Below are positions 8,040 through 17,435 of a stretch of 64,000 nucleotides of DNA, one piece after another. Within the stretch, counting starts at the first letter, position 1. Every line of letters begins with the position of its first letter. Source of the DNA: Methyloceanibacter methanicus (lineage in GTDB: Bacteria; Pseudomonadota; Alphaproteobacteria; Rhizobiales; Methyloligellaceae); contig NZ_LPWG01000011.1 of NCBI RefSeq assembly GCF_001723285.1, positions 1 to 64,000 of the forward strand, read 5' to 3'. Under the pieces are notes generated by a model. It was given only the letters and a program-made list of their open reading frames with translations, searched no databases and was not told the origin of the DNA. A program made the position numbers and the translations under genes.

Positions 8040-9068
8040 ATGGCTCTCGCCCGCGGCCGCCGCGCCCAATACACGGCCAATCTCTGGCCGGGCTTCGTGG
8101 ACATGCTCTCCACGCTGTTGCTCGTGGTGATCTTCCTCATGTCGCTGTTCATGGTGACGAACTACATCATCACCCAGGCCGCGAGCGGCAAGGACACGAT
8201 GCTGTCGCGCCTGAACCGGCAGCTCGCGGAGCTGACCGAGCTCCTGGCACTCGAGCGCTCCAAGAAGGAGTCGGCCGAGGACAATCTCGCGGCCCTGCAA
8301 GCGACGCTCCTCAACACCGAGGCCCAGAACAGGAAACTGACCGGGCTCCTCGGGGATGCGAGCGGCGCCTCGGACGACGCGGAAGGGCGTATCGCCGCGC
8401 TTGGCACCCAGCTCGACGAACAACGCAACATCACCAACGACGCGCTCGCCAAGGTCGAACTGCTCAACCAGCAGCTCGCCGCCTTGCGGCTTCAGCTCGC
8501 CGCGCTGAACGAGGCGCTGGAGGCGTCGGAGGCCAAGGACAAAGACAGCCAGGAGAAGATCGCGGACCTCGGGCAGCGTCTCAACGTGGCGCTCGCCATC
8601 AAGGCGCGGGAGTTGGCGCGGTACCGGTCGAACTTCTTCGGCGAGCTGCGCAAGACGCTGGGGCAGCGTCAGGATTTCAAGATCGTCGGCGACCGCTTCG
8701 TGTTCCCCTCCGACGTGCTGTTCGACCCGGGCTCGGCCACGTTGAAGCCCGGCGCCGGGCCCCAGCTCGACAAGCTGGCCACGGCCTTGAAGGAGATCGA
8801 GGGGAATATTCCCGCCAACATTCCCTGGGTCATGCGCGTGGACGGCCACACGGACATCACGCCGATTTCCTCGTCCACCTTCCCATCGAACTGGGAACTG
8901 TCGGCGGCGCGCGCCATCTCGGTGGTGCGCTATCTCATGGCGCGCGGCATTGCGCCCGAGCATCTCGTGGCGGCGGGCTTCGGCGAATTCCAGCCGATCG
9001 ATTCGGGACAGAGCCCGCAAGCGCTGGCCCGCAACCGCCGCATCGAATTGAAACTCACAGAGCGCTAG
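8040..9068 (+). CDS. MotB-like OmpA-domain peptidoglycan-binding protein
   Basis: A 342-residue partner of the preceding channel protein. Residues 1-20 are cytoplasmic. One membrane helix (about 24-45) follows GFVDML, where Asp21 sits at the place of the proton-carrying Asp of MotB. Residues 55-190 form a long coiled coil. The C-terminal OmpA domain (about 215-342) has the peptidoglycan-binding pattern VDGHTDITP, NWELSAARAISVVRYL and GFGEFQPI, ending in NRRIELKL. A stator anchored to the cell wall is the expected architecture. The long coiled coil makes it larger than flagellar MotB of similar type. Confidence 0.85.
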   Translation: MALARGRRAQYTANLWPGFVDMLSTLLLVVIFLMSLFMVTNYIITQAASGKDTMLSRLNRQLAELTELLALERSKKESAEDNLAALQATLLNTEAQNRKLTGLLGDASGASDDAEGRIAALGTQLDEQRNITNDALAKVELLNQQLAALRLQLAALNEALEASEAKDKDSQEKIADLGQRLNVALAIKARELARYRSNFFGELRKTLGQRQDFKIVGDRFVFPSDVLFDPGSATLKPGAGPQLDKLATALKEIEGNIPANIPWVMRVDGHTDITPISSSTFPSNWELSAARAISVVRYLMARGIAPEHLVAAGFGEFQPIDSGQSPQALARNRRIELKLTER

Positions 9069-9116
9069 CTGCCATTCCGCAAATCAACTATCGCAGAAGT
9101 GTTCCGGTTCAGAAGT

Positions 9117-10094
9117 ATGGAAGACACCGAAAACGACGAGCCACTGAAAACTGAGCTCGAGGAATCTACATTCCGAGAGTTCTCAAATCGGTTCGTGCTC
9201 CCCCGCGATGATCTATGGGCTGAATTCGACGGAGCGTTGGAGCGAGCGCCGGCAGACTATCGCGGAGCGGCTATCGTGTTCAAAGGCAACATCGATTCCG
9301 CCCTCACTGTCGTGACAATTCCCTTCACCATGACCTACTCGGAATTCGTCCAATCACGATTTCAAGCACTTCACATGGCTGAGAAGATCAGGGCGCTCAA
9401 ACCGTTTGAGAAGCCGACCGCTGATGATGATCGCGAAGCCTACTCCACTGCATCCCAAAGGATAGATCAGGAGCTCAAAACACCTAAATTTATCAGTCAC
9501 CTGACGGATATGGTGGTTCAGAGGCTTGTCGACCGTTCCGAGGGTGGCGACCTAAAGACTGCGTCTCACGAGCTTCTCTTGGAAACAATCGTCATGGTCT
9601 GGGGAGCCTTAGAAACTCTGATATCGGGAACCCTACGGGTTGTCTTGAATAAGGACCCTGTGATCGCCGCGAGGCTTCTCGAGGATGACCGCACAAAAAA
9701 GCACTTCCCATCCAAGGGAATTTCCATCGACAGCCTGCTGAGTCACGACTTTAATGTGGCAGAATCGATGGGTGACCTACTTCTTCGAGACCGGCATTTC
9801 GATTCACTGCCGGTGATCCGCGACATGCTGGATGTCGTCCTGCCTGACAAAGGGCTGCGAGACGCTTTAGGAAGCGATGAGCTTTGGCTCTTTTGGCAGC
9901 GACGTCACTTAATTGTTCATCGCCGTGGCCACATTGATGAAGCATATTTGTCCAAGACAAGCGACAAAGCGGCAGTAGGCAGCAGACTGTCACTTTCGAG
10001 CCGGTACGTCGACTCAAGCCTAGAGCTTGCGGTAGCGACTGCCGCCAAGCTTCTTAAAGCGCTCTCCGACAAATACGGCACGTCGAAACGCTGA
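9117..10094 (+). CDS. HEPN-like domain protein, probably acquired
   Basis: A 325-residue soluble protein. Near residue 260 it has FWQRRHLIVHRRGHIDEAYL. This contains the R-x4-H motif in the context typical of Apea/RiboL-PSP-type HEPN domains, many of which are metal-independent RNases in defence or toxin-antitoxin systems. The N-terminal 150 residues match nothing I recognise. Codon use is less GC-biased than in flanking genes, with many A/T-ending codons, suggesting transfer. It starts about 50 bases after the stator pair and converges on the ABC transporter gene. GTG at 9099 is an alternative start; the ATG at 9117 is preferred. No antitoxin-like partner (MNT nucleotidyltransferase) is visible. 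Confidence 0.65.
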   Translation: MEDTENDEPLKTELEESTFREFSNRFVLPRDDLWAEFDGALERAPADYRGAAIVFKGNIDSALTVVTIPFTMTYSEFVQSRFQALHMAEKIRALKPFEKPTADDDREAYSTASQRIDQELKTPKFISHLTDMVVQRLVDRSEGGDLKTASHELLLETIVMVWGALETLISGTLRVVLNKDPVIAARLLEDDRTKKHFPSKGISIDSLLSHDFNVAESMGDLLLRDRHFDSLPVIRDMLDVVLPDKGLRDALGSDELWLFWQRRHLIVHRRGHIDEAYLSKTSDKAAVGSRLSLSSRYVDSSLELAVATAAKLLKALSDKYGTSKR

Positions 10095-10105
10095 CTTGAC
10101 CAGCG

Positions 10106-11938
10106 CTACTCGGCCGCGTCGGGTGCGAACTGGAGCGAGGCGAGCCGGGCATAGAGCCCGCTCTTGGCCACGAGTTGCTGATGCGTGCCCTCTTCCACGA
10201 GGCGCCCCTGATCGAAGACGAGGATCCGGTCCGCGTTGACCACGGTCGAGAGCCGGTGGGCGATGACAAGCGTCGTGCGCCCCTCCATCACCGTGTCGAG
10301 GGCCTTCTGCACCATGGTCTCGTTGGCGGTGTCGAGCGCGCTTGTCGCCTCGTCCAGCAGGAGGATCGGCGCATCGCGCAGCACCGCCGCGGCAATGGCG
10401 ATGCGCTGGCGCTGGCCTGCGGACAGCGTAACGCCGCCCTCGCCCAGCATCGTGTCATAGCCCTCCGGCAGCGCGGCGATGAAGTCGTGCGCGAACGCGG
10501 CCTTTGCCGCCGCTTCCACTTGCGCGCGCGAAACGCCCTCCGCCCCGTAGGCGATATTGGCCGCGACGCTGTCGGCGAACAGCGCGGTCTCCTGCGGCAC
10601 GATGGCGAACCGGGACCGCAACTCGTGGAGGTCGGCCATGTTCACCGGCACGTCGTCCACGCGCACCGTGCCCGCGCTCGGATCGTAGAAGCGCAAGAGC
10701 AGCGCGAAGATCGTGGTCTTGCCCGCGCCCGACGGGCCGACCAGCGCCACCCGCTCGCCCGGCTTCACGGTGAAGCTCACGCCGTCCAGTGCGTCCGCGT
10801 CGGGCCGCAACGGATAGGCGAAGCGCACATTCGAAAACGCGATCTCGCCGCGCGCGGGTTGCGGCATTGGCGTCGGATGGGGCGGCGAGGCGATTTTCGG
10901 ACTGCGCCTCCAGCAACTCGCCAAGCCGTTCGGCGCGCCCGCGGCTTGCGCGACCTCGCCCCAGACATCGCTGAGCCCGCCCACCGCCGCCGCGGCAAAG
11001 ACCGCGTAGAGCACGAACTGTCCGAGCGTGCCCCCAGTCATCGAGCCGGACAGCACGTCCTGGGCGCCGTACCACAACACCCCGACGACGGATGCGAAGA
11101 CTAAGAACATGGCGATCGCCGTGAGCCCTGCCCGCGCCTTGGCACGGTCGTTGGCCGCCTCCGAGGCCCGCTCCATGGCCCTCCGGAAGCGGCCGGTGGC
11201 GGCGCCTTCATTGGTGTAGGCCTGAAGCACCTTCACCTGCGCCAGACTTTCGCTGGCATAGGCCGACGCCTCCGCCAGCGTATCCTGGGCGTAGCGCGAA
11301 CGGGCGCGCACCGAACGGCCGTAGGCCACGAGCGGCAGCACGATGAGCGGAATGACGATGAGGACCGCCAGCGAGAGCTTGGGGCTGGTCACGATCATCA
11401 TCACGACGGAGCCGGCAAGGAGCAGCACGTTCCGGATGGCCTGGGAGATGGCCGTGCCGGCGGCGGCCTTCACCTGGGTCGTGTCCGCAGTCAGCCGCGA
11501 CATCACCTCGCCCGAATGGGAGACCTCGTAGAAGGCAGGGCTGAGCCCCGTGAGATGGGCAAAGACATCCGTGCGGATATCGGCCACGATGCGCTCGCCG
11601 AGCCAGTTCACGCAGTAGAAGCGCGCGGCGCTGGCAAGGGCCAGAAGCGCGCCGACACCCACGAGGGTGCCGAAATAGACGTCCACCAGTTCCGGCTCGA
11701 TGCCGGAAAAGCCGAGATCGATCATCCGGCGCAAGGCAAGCGGCAGCGCGAGCATCGCACCCGCCGCCACCACCAGGGCGATCAGCGCCGCGGCGAGCAT
11801 GCCCTTGTGACGCAGGAGATACGGCCTAATCCGCGCGAGAGGCTTCAGCGAAACGCGCCGGGACTTGCCCGTCTCTTCGGGATGCGGTTCGGCGGATCGC
11901 GCAGGGGCGCTGGCAGGCTCGAGGGGGATAGGTTGCAA
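10106..11938 (-). CDS. ABC exporter, transmembrane-ATPase fusion (MsbA-like)
   Basis: A 610-residue half-transporter with six membrane helices (about 45-330) followed by an ATPase domain. The ATPase has Walker A GPSGAGKTT, Q-loop PQET, signature LSAGQRQR, Walker B ILLLDEATSALD and the H-loop AHRLS. Such proteins dimerise and export lipids or hydrophobic compounds; the substrate cannot be told. The linker at about 10,868-10,945 reads nonsense in frame (NGLASCWRRSPK). The neighbouring frame gives the family-like AERLGELLEAQSENRLAAP. So one base appears missing at about 10,940 and two more in the CCCC run near 10,880; these compensate and keep the gene open. Confidence 0.88.
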   Translation of the reverse strand: MQPIPLEPASAPARSAEPHPEETGKSRRVSLKPLARIRPYLLRHKGMLAAALIALVVAAGAMLALPLALRRMIDLGFSGIEPELVDVYFGTLVGVGALLALASAARFYCVNWLGERIVADIRTDVFAHLTGLSPAFYEVSHSGEVMSRLTADTTQVKAAAGTAISQAIRNVLLLAGSVVMMIVTSPKLSLAVLIVIPLIVLPLVAYGRSVRARSRYAQDTLAEASAYASESLAQVKVLQAYTNEGAATGRFRRAMERASEAANDRAKARAGLTAIAMFLVFASVVGVLWYGAQDVLSGSMTGGTLGQFVLYAVFAAAAVGGLSDVWGEVAQAAGAPNGLASCWRRSPKIASPPHPTPMPQPARGEIAFSNVRFAYPLRPDADALDGVSFTVKPGERVALVGPSGAGKTTIFALLLRFYDPSAGTVRVDDVPVNMADLHELRSRFAIVPQETALFADSVAANIAYGAEGVSRAQVEAAAKAAFAHDFIAALPEGYDTMLGEGGVTLSAGQRQRIAIAAAVLRDAPILLLDEATSALDTANETMVQKALDTVMEGRTTLVIAHRLSTVVNADRILVFDQGRLVEEGTHQQLVAKSGLYARLASLQFAPDAAE

Positions 11939-12146
11939 AAGAAAGCCCAGTCTATTCTAAGTTTTGTCGAGGTTTGCGCCGGTACCGGCGGAGCGAGAAA
12001 CGGGCCGACTTTAAGGGTCTTGGCGCCGCGCGCAAAGCCCCTGATGCACCCCATCATTGGGAATAGGCCCAGCGTTAAGACGCCGAAGGCCGCCCGGCCG
12101 GACGAAGACCGGCGCCCGGATCGCCCGGGGGATGGAAGCGGCGCAC

Positions 12147-13085
12147 CTAGTTCCCGTCCGCGGGCGCGAACTCCACCTCCTGGTCGGCATTGTCGATCAG
12201 ATCGATGGTCGCGGATCGCGCGCCTTTCGGCAGGCGGATCTCTGTCTTGGACCCGAGCCGGAGCCGCAGCACGCCGTCCGTCAGAACGCCCGAGCGCGCC
12301 CAAGGCTCGAAATAGCTCTTGAGGATGTCGATCTCCTCGGCGGTCTGCGTGACCGTCGCGCCGTCGTCCAACGTGAAGGTGATGCTGCGCACGTACGCGC
12401 CGTTGGTGGACGCGCCCGCGTTCACGTATAGGATCGCCGCGTCCGCTTGCGGGGCCGGTTCGGCCACGATCCGGTAGGCCTCCACGGCCGTGCGCCGCTC
12501 CAAATGGGCGATCCCGAAATAGTAATCGTAGAACCCGACCGTGAAGATCACCGACGCGGCGGTCAGCACGATAGCCACGGGCTTGGTGAACCAGGTTTCG
12601 AGCGGATCGATGCCGAAGACATTGTCGAGCGCGTAGAGGCCGGGCCCGTAAAGCATGACGCTGACCGAGATCGCGAAGCCGAGCGCGGCCATGGTCCACT
12701 CGTCGAGGCACTCATAGCCCTGCCAGCCGAAGATGAGCATGAGCGCCACGTTCAAAAGCGCGGCGCCGATCGCCGACGGGCGCGTGAGAAAACCGAAGAT
12801 CAGCCCGAGCCCGGCAAGCGCCTCGCCGATGGTCATGGCATAGGTGGCGAACTCGGCAAGCCCTGGCCGCGCCAGCACGAAATGGACCAGCCCCTCGATC
12901 GGCGAGCCGGGCGCTGCTTCCACGAGCTTGTTCGCGACGTCCTTCGGGCTGTCGATGTCGAGCTTGGCCGGCGCGTTGACGAAGCGCCGCCAGGCCGCGG
13001 AGACGAACACGAACCCCATCGAAATCGCCGAAGCCCGCAAGGCGAGTTGCCTCACATCCGCGAAACGGTTCTCCGTCGAGTCCAT
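12147..13085 (-). CDS. DoxD-like membrane protein (TQO small subunit family)
   Basis: A 312-residue membrane protein. The N-terminal half has four to five helices and resembles the DoxD subunit of thiosulfate:quinone oxidoreductase, in the wider DoxX superfamily; GEALAGLGLIFGFLTRPSAI is a typical stretch. After a further helix near residue 165 the C-terminal 130 residues are soluble and resemble a DoxA-like beta domain, so this may be a DoxD-DoxA type fusion. Thiosulfate oxidation is possible but not shown by the context. ATG 13085 is preceded by AGAGGGA at seven bases; the frame extends 30 residues upstream but without family character. Confidence 0.65.
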   Translation of the reverse strand: MDSTENRFADVRQLALRASAISMGFVFVSAAWRRFVNAPAKLDIDSPKDVANKLVEAAPGSPIEGLVHFVLARPGLAEFATYAMTIGEALAGLGLIFGFLTRPSAIGAALLNVALMLIFGWQGYECLDEWTMAALGFAISVSVMLYGPGLYALDNVFGIDPLETWFTKPVAIVLTAASVIFTVGFYDYYFGIAHLERRTAVEAYRIVAEPAPQADAAILYVNAGASTNGAYVRSITFTLDDGATVTQTAEEIDILKSYFEPWARSGVLTDGVLRLRLGSKTEIRLPKGARSATIDLIDNADQEVEFAPADGN

Positions 13086-13306
13086 GCTGTGTCCCTCTGG
13101 TTCCAAATTGCGCCCCGGCGCTCCTCCTAGAGGCCCGTCTTGCCGAATTCCAGTCACGATGGCGCGATCCTCCAAGATGCCGCAGATGCTTGCTCTGGCA
13201 CCGGTTCCGCGCTATAGCCTGCCGCCAATTCCGCTAGAATAATGACGATGCGACGCGGAGCCGCCCTGAAAATCCGGGCTGGCCCGAGCAAACAAGGTTT
13301 TGAGCC

Positions 13307-13528
13307 ATGAAGAAGGACATTCACCCCGAGTACCACCAGATCAAGGTGGTCATGACGGACGGCACGGAGTTTTTCACCTACTCGACCTACGGCGCCGAGG
13401 GTGACACGCTGAAGCTGGATATCGATCCGAAGACCCACCCGGCCTGGACCGGCGGCGGGCAGCACCTGATCGACCGTGGCGGCCGCCTCTCGCGCTTCAA
13501 GAAGAAGTACGAAGGCTTCATCAAATAG
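13307..13528 (+). CDS. rpmE: 50S ribosomal protein bL31 (zinc-free form)
   Basis: A 73-residue bL31. It begins [12 protein letters not shown], as in the family, and has the central [25 protein letters not shown]. The four cysteines of the zinc-binding form are absent, so this is the zinc-independent type with the longer middle loop. The ATG is preceded by an intergenic region shared with the divergent DoxD gene. A strong terminator follows 30 bases after the stop. Confidence 0.95.
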   Translation: MKKDIHPEYHQIKVVMTDGTEFFTYSTYGAEGDTLKLDIDPKTHPAWTGGGQHLIDRGGRLSRFKKKYEGFIK

Positions 13529-13556
13529 GTTGAGACGAACGCGTCTCGCGACGAAA

Positions 13557-13584
13557 GCCGGCCCCTCGAGGCCGGCTTTTTGTT
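13557..13584 (+). terminator. Intrinsic terminator of rpmE
   Basis: A GC-rich hairpin AAAGCCGGC-loop-GCCGGCTTTTT follows the rpmE stop by about 30 bases and ends in five Ts. It would terminate rpmE and also separates it from the converging ppsA. Confidence 0.85.
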
Positions 13585-13658
13585 TGAAGAGCCCGGTTTG
13601 TTTGGACGGCCCGGATCCTCGGAGCGCGCGCCGCAGGGCCTGCGCCGCCCCTCAACGG

Positions 13659-16060
13659 TCAGGACGACACGGGTGTGGGCGTGTCTTGCGACAGGGCCGC
13701 CTCGGCAAGTGCAATCTGCGTTTTGACCCGCAGAAAGCTGTCGGGCGTCACGGAGATCGAGTCGATGCCGTGTTCGACGAGAAACCGCGCGAACTCCGGA
13801 TGGTCGCTCGGGGCTTGGCCGCAGATCCCGGTATGGCTGCCCGTCTTCTTGGCCGACTCCAGGAGCCGGGCGATCATGCCGGTGACCGCCGGGTGGCGCT
13901 CATTGAACAGGCTGCTCAACCGTCCGCTGTCCCGGTCGATGCCGAGCACGAGCTGGGTGAGGTCGTTGGAGCCGATGGAAAAACCGTCGAAGCGCTCGGC
14001 GAATGCCTCGGCCACAACGACATTGGAGGGGATCTCCGCCATCACGTAGACCTGGAGCCCGGCCCGCCCGCGCTTGAGCCCATGCTTCTCCATCTCCGCG
14101 ATGACGCGATCGGCCTCTTCGGGCGTCCGGCAGAACGGGATCATCATGACGATGTTGGCGAGGCCGATCTCCTCGCGCGCGCGGGCAATGGCACGGCACT
14201 CGAGCCCGAAGCCGTCCCGATAGTCGGGATGGTAGTAGCGGCTCGCCCCGCGCCAGCCGATCATGGGGTTCTCCTCATGCGGCTCGAACGCGCTGCCGCC
14301 AAGGAGCTCCGCATATTCGTTGGTCTTGAAGTCGCTCATGCGGACGATGACCGGGTTGGGATACTGGGCCGCGGCGATACGGGCGATGCCCCGCGAGAGC
14401 TTGTCGACGAAGTAATCCGCCTTGGTCTCGTAGCCGGCCGTCAGGCGCTCGATCTCCCCGCGCGCCGCCTGGTCGGTGACGTCGTCGAAGCGGATCAAGG
14501 CCATGGGATGAACCTTGATGTGGTTAGAGATGATGAACTCCATGCGCGCGAGGCCGACGCCGTCGGCCGGCAAGCGCCACCAGCGAAACGCGGCGGACGG
14601 GTTCGCGACATTGAGCATCGCCTTGGTGCGCGTTGCCGGAATCTTACCGATGTCGATCTCGGTCACGTCGAAGTCGGCGATACCGTCATAGACGTGACCC
14701 TCGTCGCCCTCCGCGCAGGACACGGTGATGTCCTGGCCGTCGCGCAATATCTCGGTCGCGCCGCTTGCGCGACGATCGCGGGAAGGCCGAGCTCGCGGCT
14801 GACGATGGCGGCGTGGCTGGTTCGCCCGCCATGATCCGTCACGATTGCCGAAGCCCGTTTCATGATGGGGACCCAGTCGGGATCCGTGATCTTCGTCACC
14901 AGGACCGCGCCGGGTTCGAAGCGTTCGATATCGTCGGCGCTGTCGAGGTGGCAGACCTTGCCCGTGCCGATGGCATCGCCGACGGCCAGCCCCGAAACGA
15001 GGCACTTCCCCTTCTGTCTCAGCGTGTAGGTCTTGAGCTGTCCGGCCTCGCGCCGGGACTGCACGGTCTCGGGACGGGCTTGCACGATATAGAGCCCGCC
15101 GGTCTCCCCGTCCTTGGCCCACTCCATGTCCATGGGCAGCCCGTAGTGCCGTTCGATCACCACGGCCCAGCGGGCGAGCGTCAGCGCCTCTTCGTCCGTG
15201 AGCACGAAGCTGCGGCGCTCGTCTTCGCTGGTCTCGGTGAGGACGGTCGCACCACCGGTGCCGTAGATCATCTTGCGGCGCTTGGCGCCGAGCGACTTCT
15301 CGATGATCGGCACGAGCGCAGGGTCGTCGAGCAGGGGCTTGAAGACCTGGAGCTCGTCCGGGGCGACCATGCCCTGCACCACGGTCTCGCCGAGGCCCCA
15401 GGCCCCGGTGATGAGAACCGACCGGGGAAAGCCCGTCTCGGTATCGATGGAGAACATCACGCCGGACGACGCGAGATCGGAGCGCACCATGGTCTGCACC
15501 CCGACGGAGAGCGCCACCTTCATGTGATCGAAGCCGTGGTTTTCGCGATAGGCGATGGCCCGGTCGGTGAAGAGGGACGCGAAACACTTCTTGCACGCCT
15601 CGAGCAGCGCGGCCTCGCCCTGGACATTGAGATAGGTCTCCAGCTGACCGGCGAAGCTTGCCTCGGGCAGGTCTTCGGCGGTGGCGCTGGAGCGGACCGC
15701 GACCGAGCTGGCGCCGTCCGCGCCCATGTCGCGGTAGGCCCGGCGGATCGCATCCTCGAGATCCGGCGGGAACGGGACCTCGAGGATGAGCGCGCGAATA
15801 GAGCCGCCTATGTGCGCAAGATTGCCGAGATCGTCGTCGAGCGTGCCGATGGCTTGCGCGATACGGTGCTGCAAGTCGTTGGACTCGATGAAATGCCAAT
15901 AGGCGGCGGCCGTCGTCGCGAAACCGCCGGGCACGTTGATGCCGGCCTCCTGCAGCGTGCCGATCATCTCGCCAAGGGAGGCATTCTTGCCGCCGACACG
16001 GGCGACGTCGCTGCGGCGCAGGGCGGAGAGCGGAAGGACGAGGTCTTGCGGATCGCTCAT
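13659..16060 (-). pseudogene. ppsA: Phosphoenolpyruvate synthase (pyruvate, water dikinase), split by a frameshift
   Basis: About 800 residues in two frames. The N-terminal part (start 16060) carries the ATP-grasp domain (GGKNASLGEM, AVRSSATAEDLPEASFAGQ) and the phospho-His motif GGRTSHAAIVSRELGLPAIV. The rest is in the next frame, with DILRDGQ-like GATEILRDGQD, the PEP-binding barrel (RMEFIISNHIKVHP, GSNDLTQL) and catalytic Cys in TGICGQAPSD. Together they are full length for PpsA, which turns pyruvate plus ATP into PEP for gluconeogenesis. The join is near 14,765 and fits loss of one base. All active-site parts are present, so a sequencing deletion is more likely than real decay. An FNR/Crp-like box and a Crp/Fnr gene lie upstream. 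Confidence 0.88.
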
Positions 16061-16152
16061 GTTGCCGGCTCTCGGTCAGGCATTCTCGCGCTCATCATCG
16101 TGATCCGTCGCCCCCGCGAGCAAGTTTACCTTCCGGAAGGTGCTCGCGCGCC

Positions 16153-16166
16153 TTGATTCCCGTCAA
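16153..16166. promoter_or_regulatory. FNR/FixK-like box upstream of ppsA
   Basis: The sequence TTGAT-TCCC-GTCAA matches the FNR/FixK consensus TTGAT-N4-ATCAA with one mismatch. It lies about 93 bases before the ppsA start and between ppsA and the Crp/Fnr-type regulator gene. That regulator is an obvious candidate for binding it, but this is inference. Confidence 0.5.
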
Positions 16167-16212
16167 GCCTTCATCCCCGTGAAGGCCGCGCGGGAAAGAA
16201 AGGGCCACACTC

Positions 16213-16911
16213 TTACGGGTCGAGCTTGACCCAGAGTCCTTCGAGCGAAATGCGGCGGTTGAGCGCGCTGGGGTCGGTCAGCACCAGCGCCCCGCGCGTC
16301 TTCTCGACGAGTGCGTCCTTCTCCAGCTTGCGCAGAGCCCTGGAAACCACCTCGCGCCGCGAGCCGATGCGCTCGGCAAGATCCTGCTGGGTGGGCGGGG
16401 GCGAGATGCTGCGCTGACCGTCATGGCCGGCGCGCGGGCGCGACAGACGCAAGAGCTCGGCGTAAAGCCGCTCCACAGCCGTCAGGTAGGCATGTTCGGA
16501 AAGCAGATGGTTGAGCGCGCGGATGCGCCCCACGAGCAGGTTGAGCACCGCGCGGCACACCTCCGGTTCGCACGCAAGCACGTCCAGGAAGGCTTGCGCC
16601 CGCATGGAGCCGATCAGGGACGTCTGCAACGTGGTGACACTGGCGGAGCGCGGAATCCCGTCGATGGCCGCCATTTCCCCGAAGATGGAGCCAGGGCCCA
16701 GTTCGCCGAGAATGACCTGCTTCCCGTCGTCGGCCCGGTGGATGACACGGACGGAGCCGGTGACGACGAACAGCACGTCGTTGGACGCATCGTCCATGTC
16801 GATGACCAGTTCGTTCGCTGGATAGGTCCGCCAGGTGAGCATCGGGGCGAAGCGCTTGGCGCTTTCCGCGCCGAGTGAGGCGAAGAGCTCTATGTCGCCG
16901 ATCTCGCCCAT
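16213..16911 (-). CDS. Crp/Fnr-family transcriptional regulator
   Basis: A 232-residue regulator. Residues 1-120 form the cyclic-nucleotide-binding-like beta roll (GSVRVIHRADDGKQVILGELGPGSIFGEMAAIDG). It is followed by the long dimer helix and a winged helix-turn-helix with the recognition helix in TQQDLAERIGSRREVVSRALRKLEKD. The N-terminal cysteine cluster that holds the iron-sulfur centre of oxygen-sensing FNR is absent, so this is not a classical oxygen sensor. The effector is unknown. It is transcribed in the same direction as ppsA, 152 bases upstream of it. Confidence 0.88.
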   Translation of the reverse strand: MGEIGDIELFASLGAESAKRFAPMLTWRTYPANELVIDMDDASNDVLFVVTGSVRVIHRADDGKQVILGELGPGSIFGEMAAIDGIPRSASVTTLQTSLIGSMRAQAFLDVLACEPEVCRAVLNLLVGRIRALNHLLSEHAYLTAVERLYAELLRLSRPRAGHDGQRSISPPPTQQDLAERIGSRREVVSRALRKLEKDALVEKTRGALVLTDPSALNRRISLEGLWVKLDP

Positions 16912-16982
16912 GTTTCCGAATGATACCAGGGGCTGGGTTCCGGTCCACTCCGGAATCTGGACAAGACAAATCTAGACAAGAC

Positions 16983-17014
16983 AAAGGCCCGGAGGTTGGA
17001 AACCCCGGACCTTT
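16983..17014 (-). terminator. Hairpin, probable terminator
   Basis: On the reverse strand AAAGGTCCGGGG-loop-CCTCCGGGCCTTT forms a stem of about twelve pairs with GU wobble, followed by GTCTTGTC. It would end transcription of the small secreted-peptide gene upstream, before the Crp/Fnr gene. The U-run is weak. Confidence 0.55.
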
Positions 17015-17038
17015 GCTGGTGTGCCGGCGTCCGCGCCT

Positions 17039-17055
17039 GGGGGGGGGGGGGGGGG
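17039..17055. repeat. 17-base G homopolymer
   Basis: A run of 17 Gs, followed after CCT by six more. It lies downstream of the likely stop of the small secreted peptide and before the terminator. Such tracts are prone to slippage in vivo and to miscounting in sequencing, so the exact length is not reliable. Confidence 0.8.
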
Positions 17056-17099
17056 CCTGGGGGGCAGGCGCGCGCCGGGCGAAATCCTTTAGCGGCCGC

Positions 17100-17245
17100 T
17101 CAGCCGAGGTCGAGGCCCGAGACGTCGAGGAAACCGCCGGTCGATTTCGGGCCGGCCTCTGCGCTCGTTGGGACACCGCAACCGTCGCGCAAACTAGCGC
17201 TGCGAAGAGCGTACCGAGGATCAGGTGGCGATTGATGAAGCTCAT
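17100..17245 (-). pseudogene. Small secreted peptide gene, frame broken in this sequence
   Basis: The reverse strand starts MSFINRHLILGTLFAALVC, a clear signal peptide. As given, the frame then becomes Arg-rich and runs through a 17-base G tract (17039-17055). In the next frame the sequence continues TSAEAGPKSTGGFLDVSGLDLG and stops at 17100-17102. This gives a normal signal-peptidase site (SAEA) and a short mature peptide. Adding one C to the CCC run near 17,170 would join the two. The result is about 48 residues, too short and too unusual for certainty. No family is recognised. Confidence 0.4.
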
Positions 17246-17435
17246 GGGTCTTCTCCCGTGTTCCGTGACCTTAAGATAGGGACTGACGGGACGAAGCGAT
17301 GTGCATTCCGTCACAACACGGCACAACGGGCCGAAATCGGCGTGTTTTGAGCGCCAGCCCATCGGACCACTGCCTGTGTTCTCGCCGGCTGCGGCCGTTG
17401 CTTCGGCCAGAGACGGTCGGATTGGCGTTCCAGCC

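Noticed and set aside
7000-10094. A complete Zorya-type defence system (stator pair plus HEPN gene)
   Set aside because: The channel protein lacks the long tail of ZorA, no ZorC/ZorD/ZorE is present, and the pair sits at the conserved efp-suhB locus of Rhizobiales. Only the HEPN gene looks acquired.
16421-17362. 313-residue reverse frame across the G tract and the Crp/Fnr gene
   Set aside because: It joins the small peptide's signal sequence to an out-of-frame copy of the Crp/Fnr gene through the 17-base G tract; it is a frame artefact.
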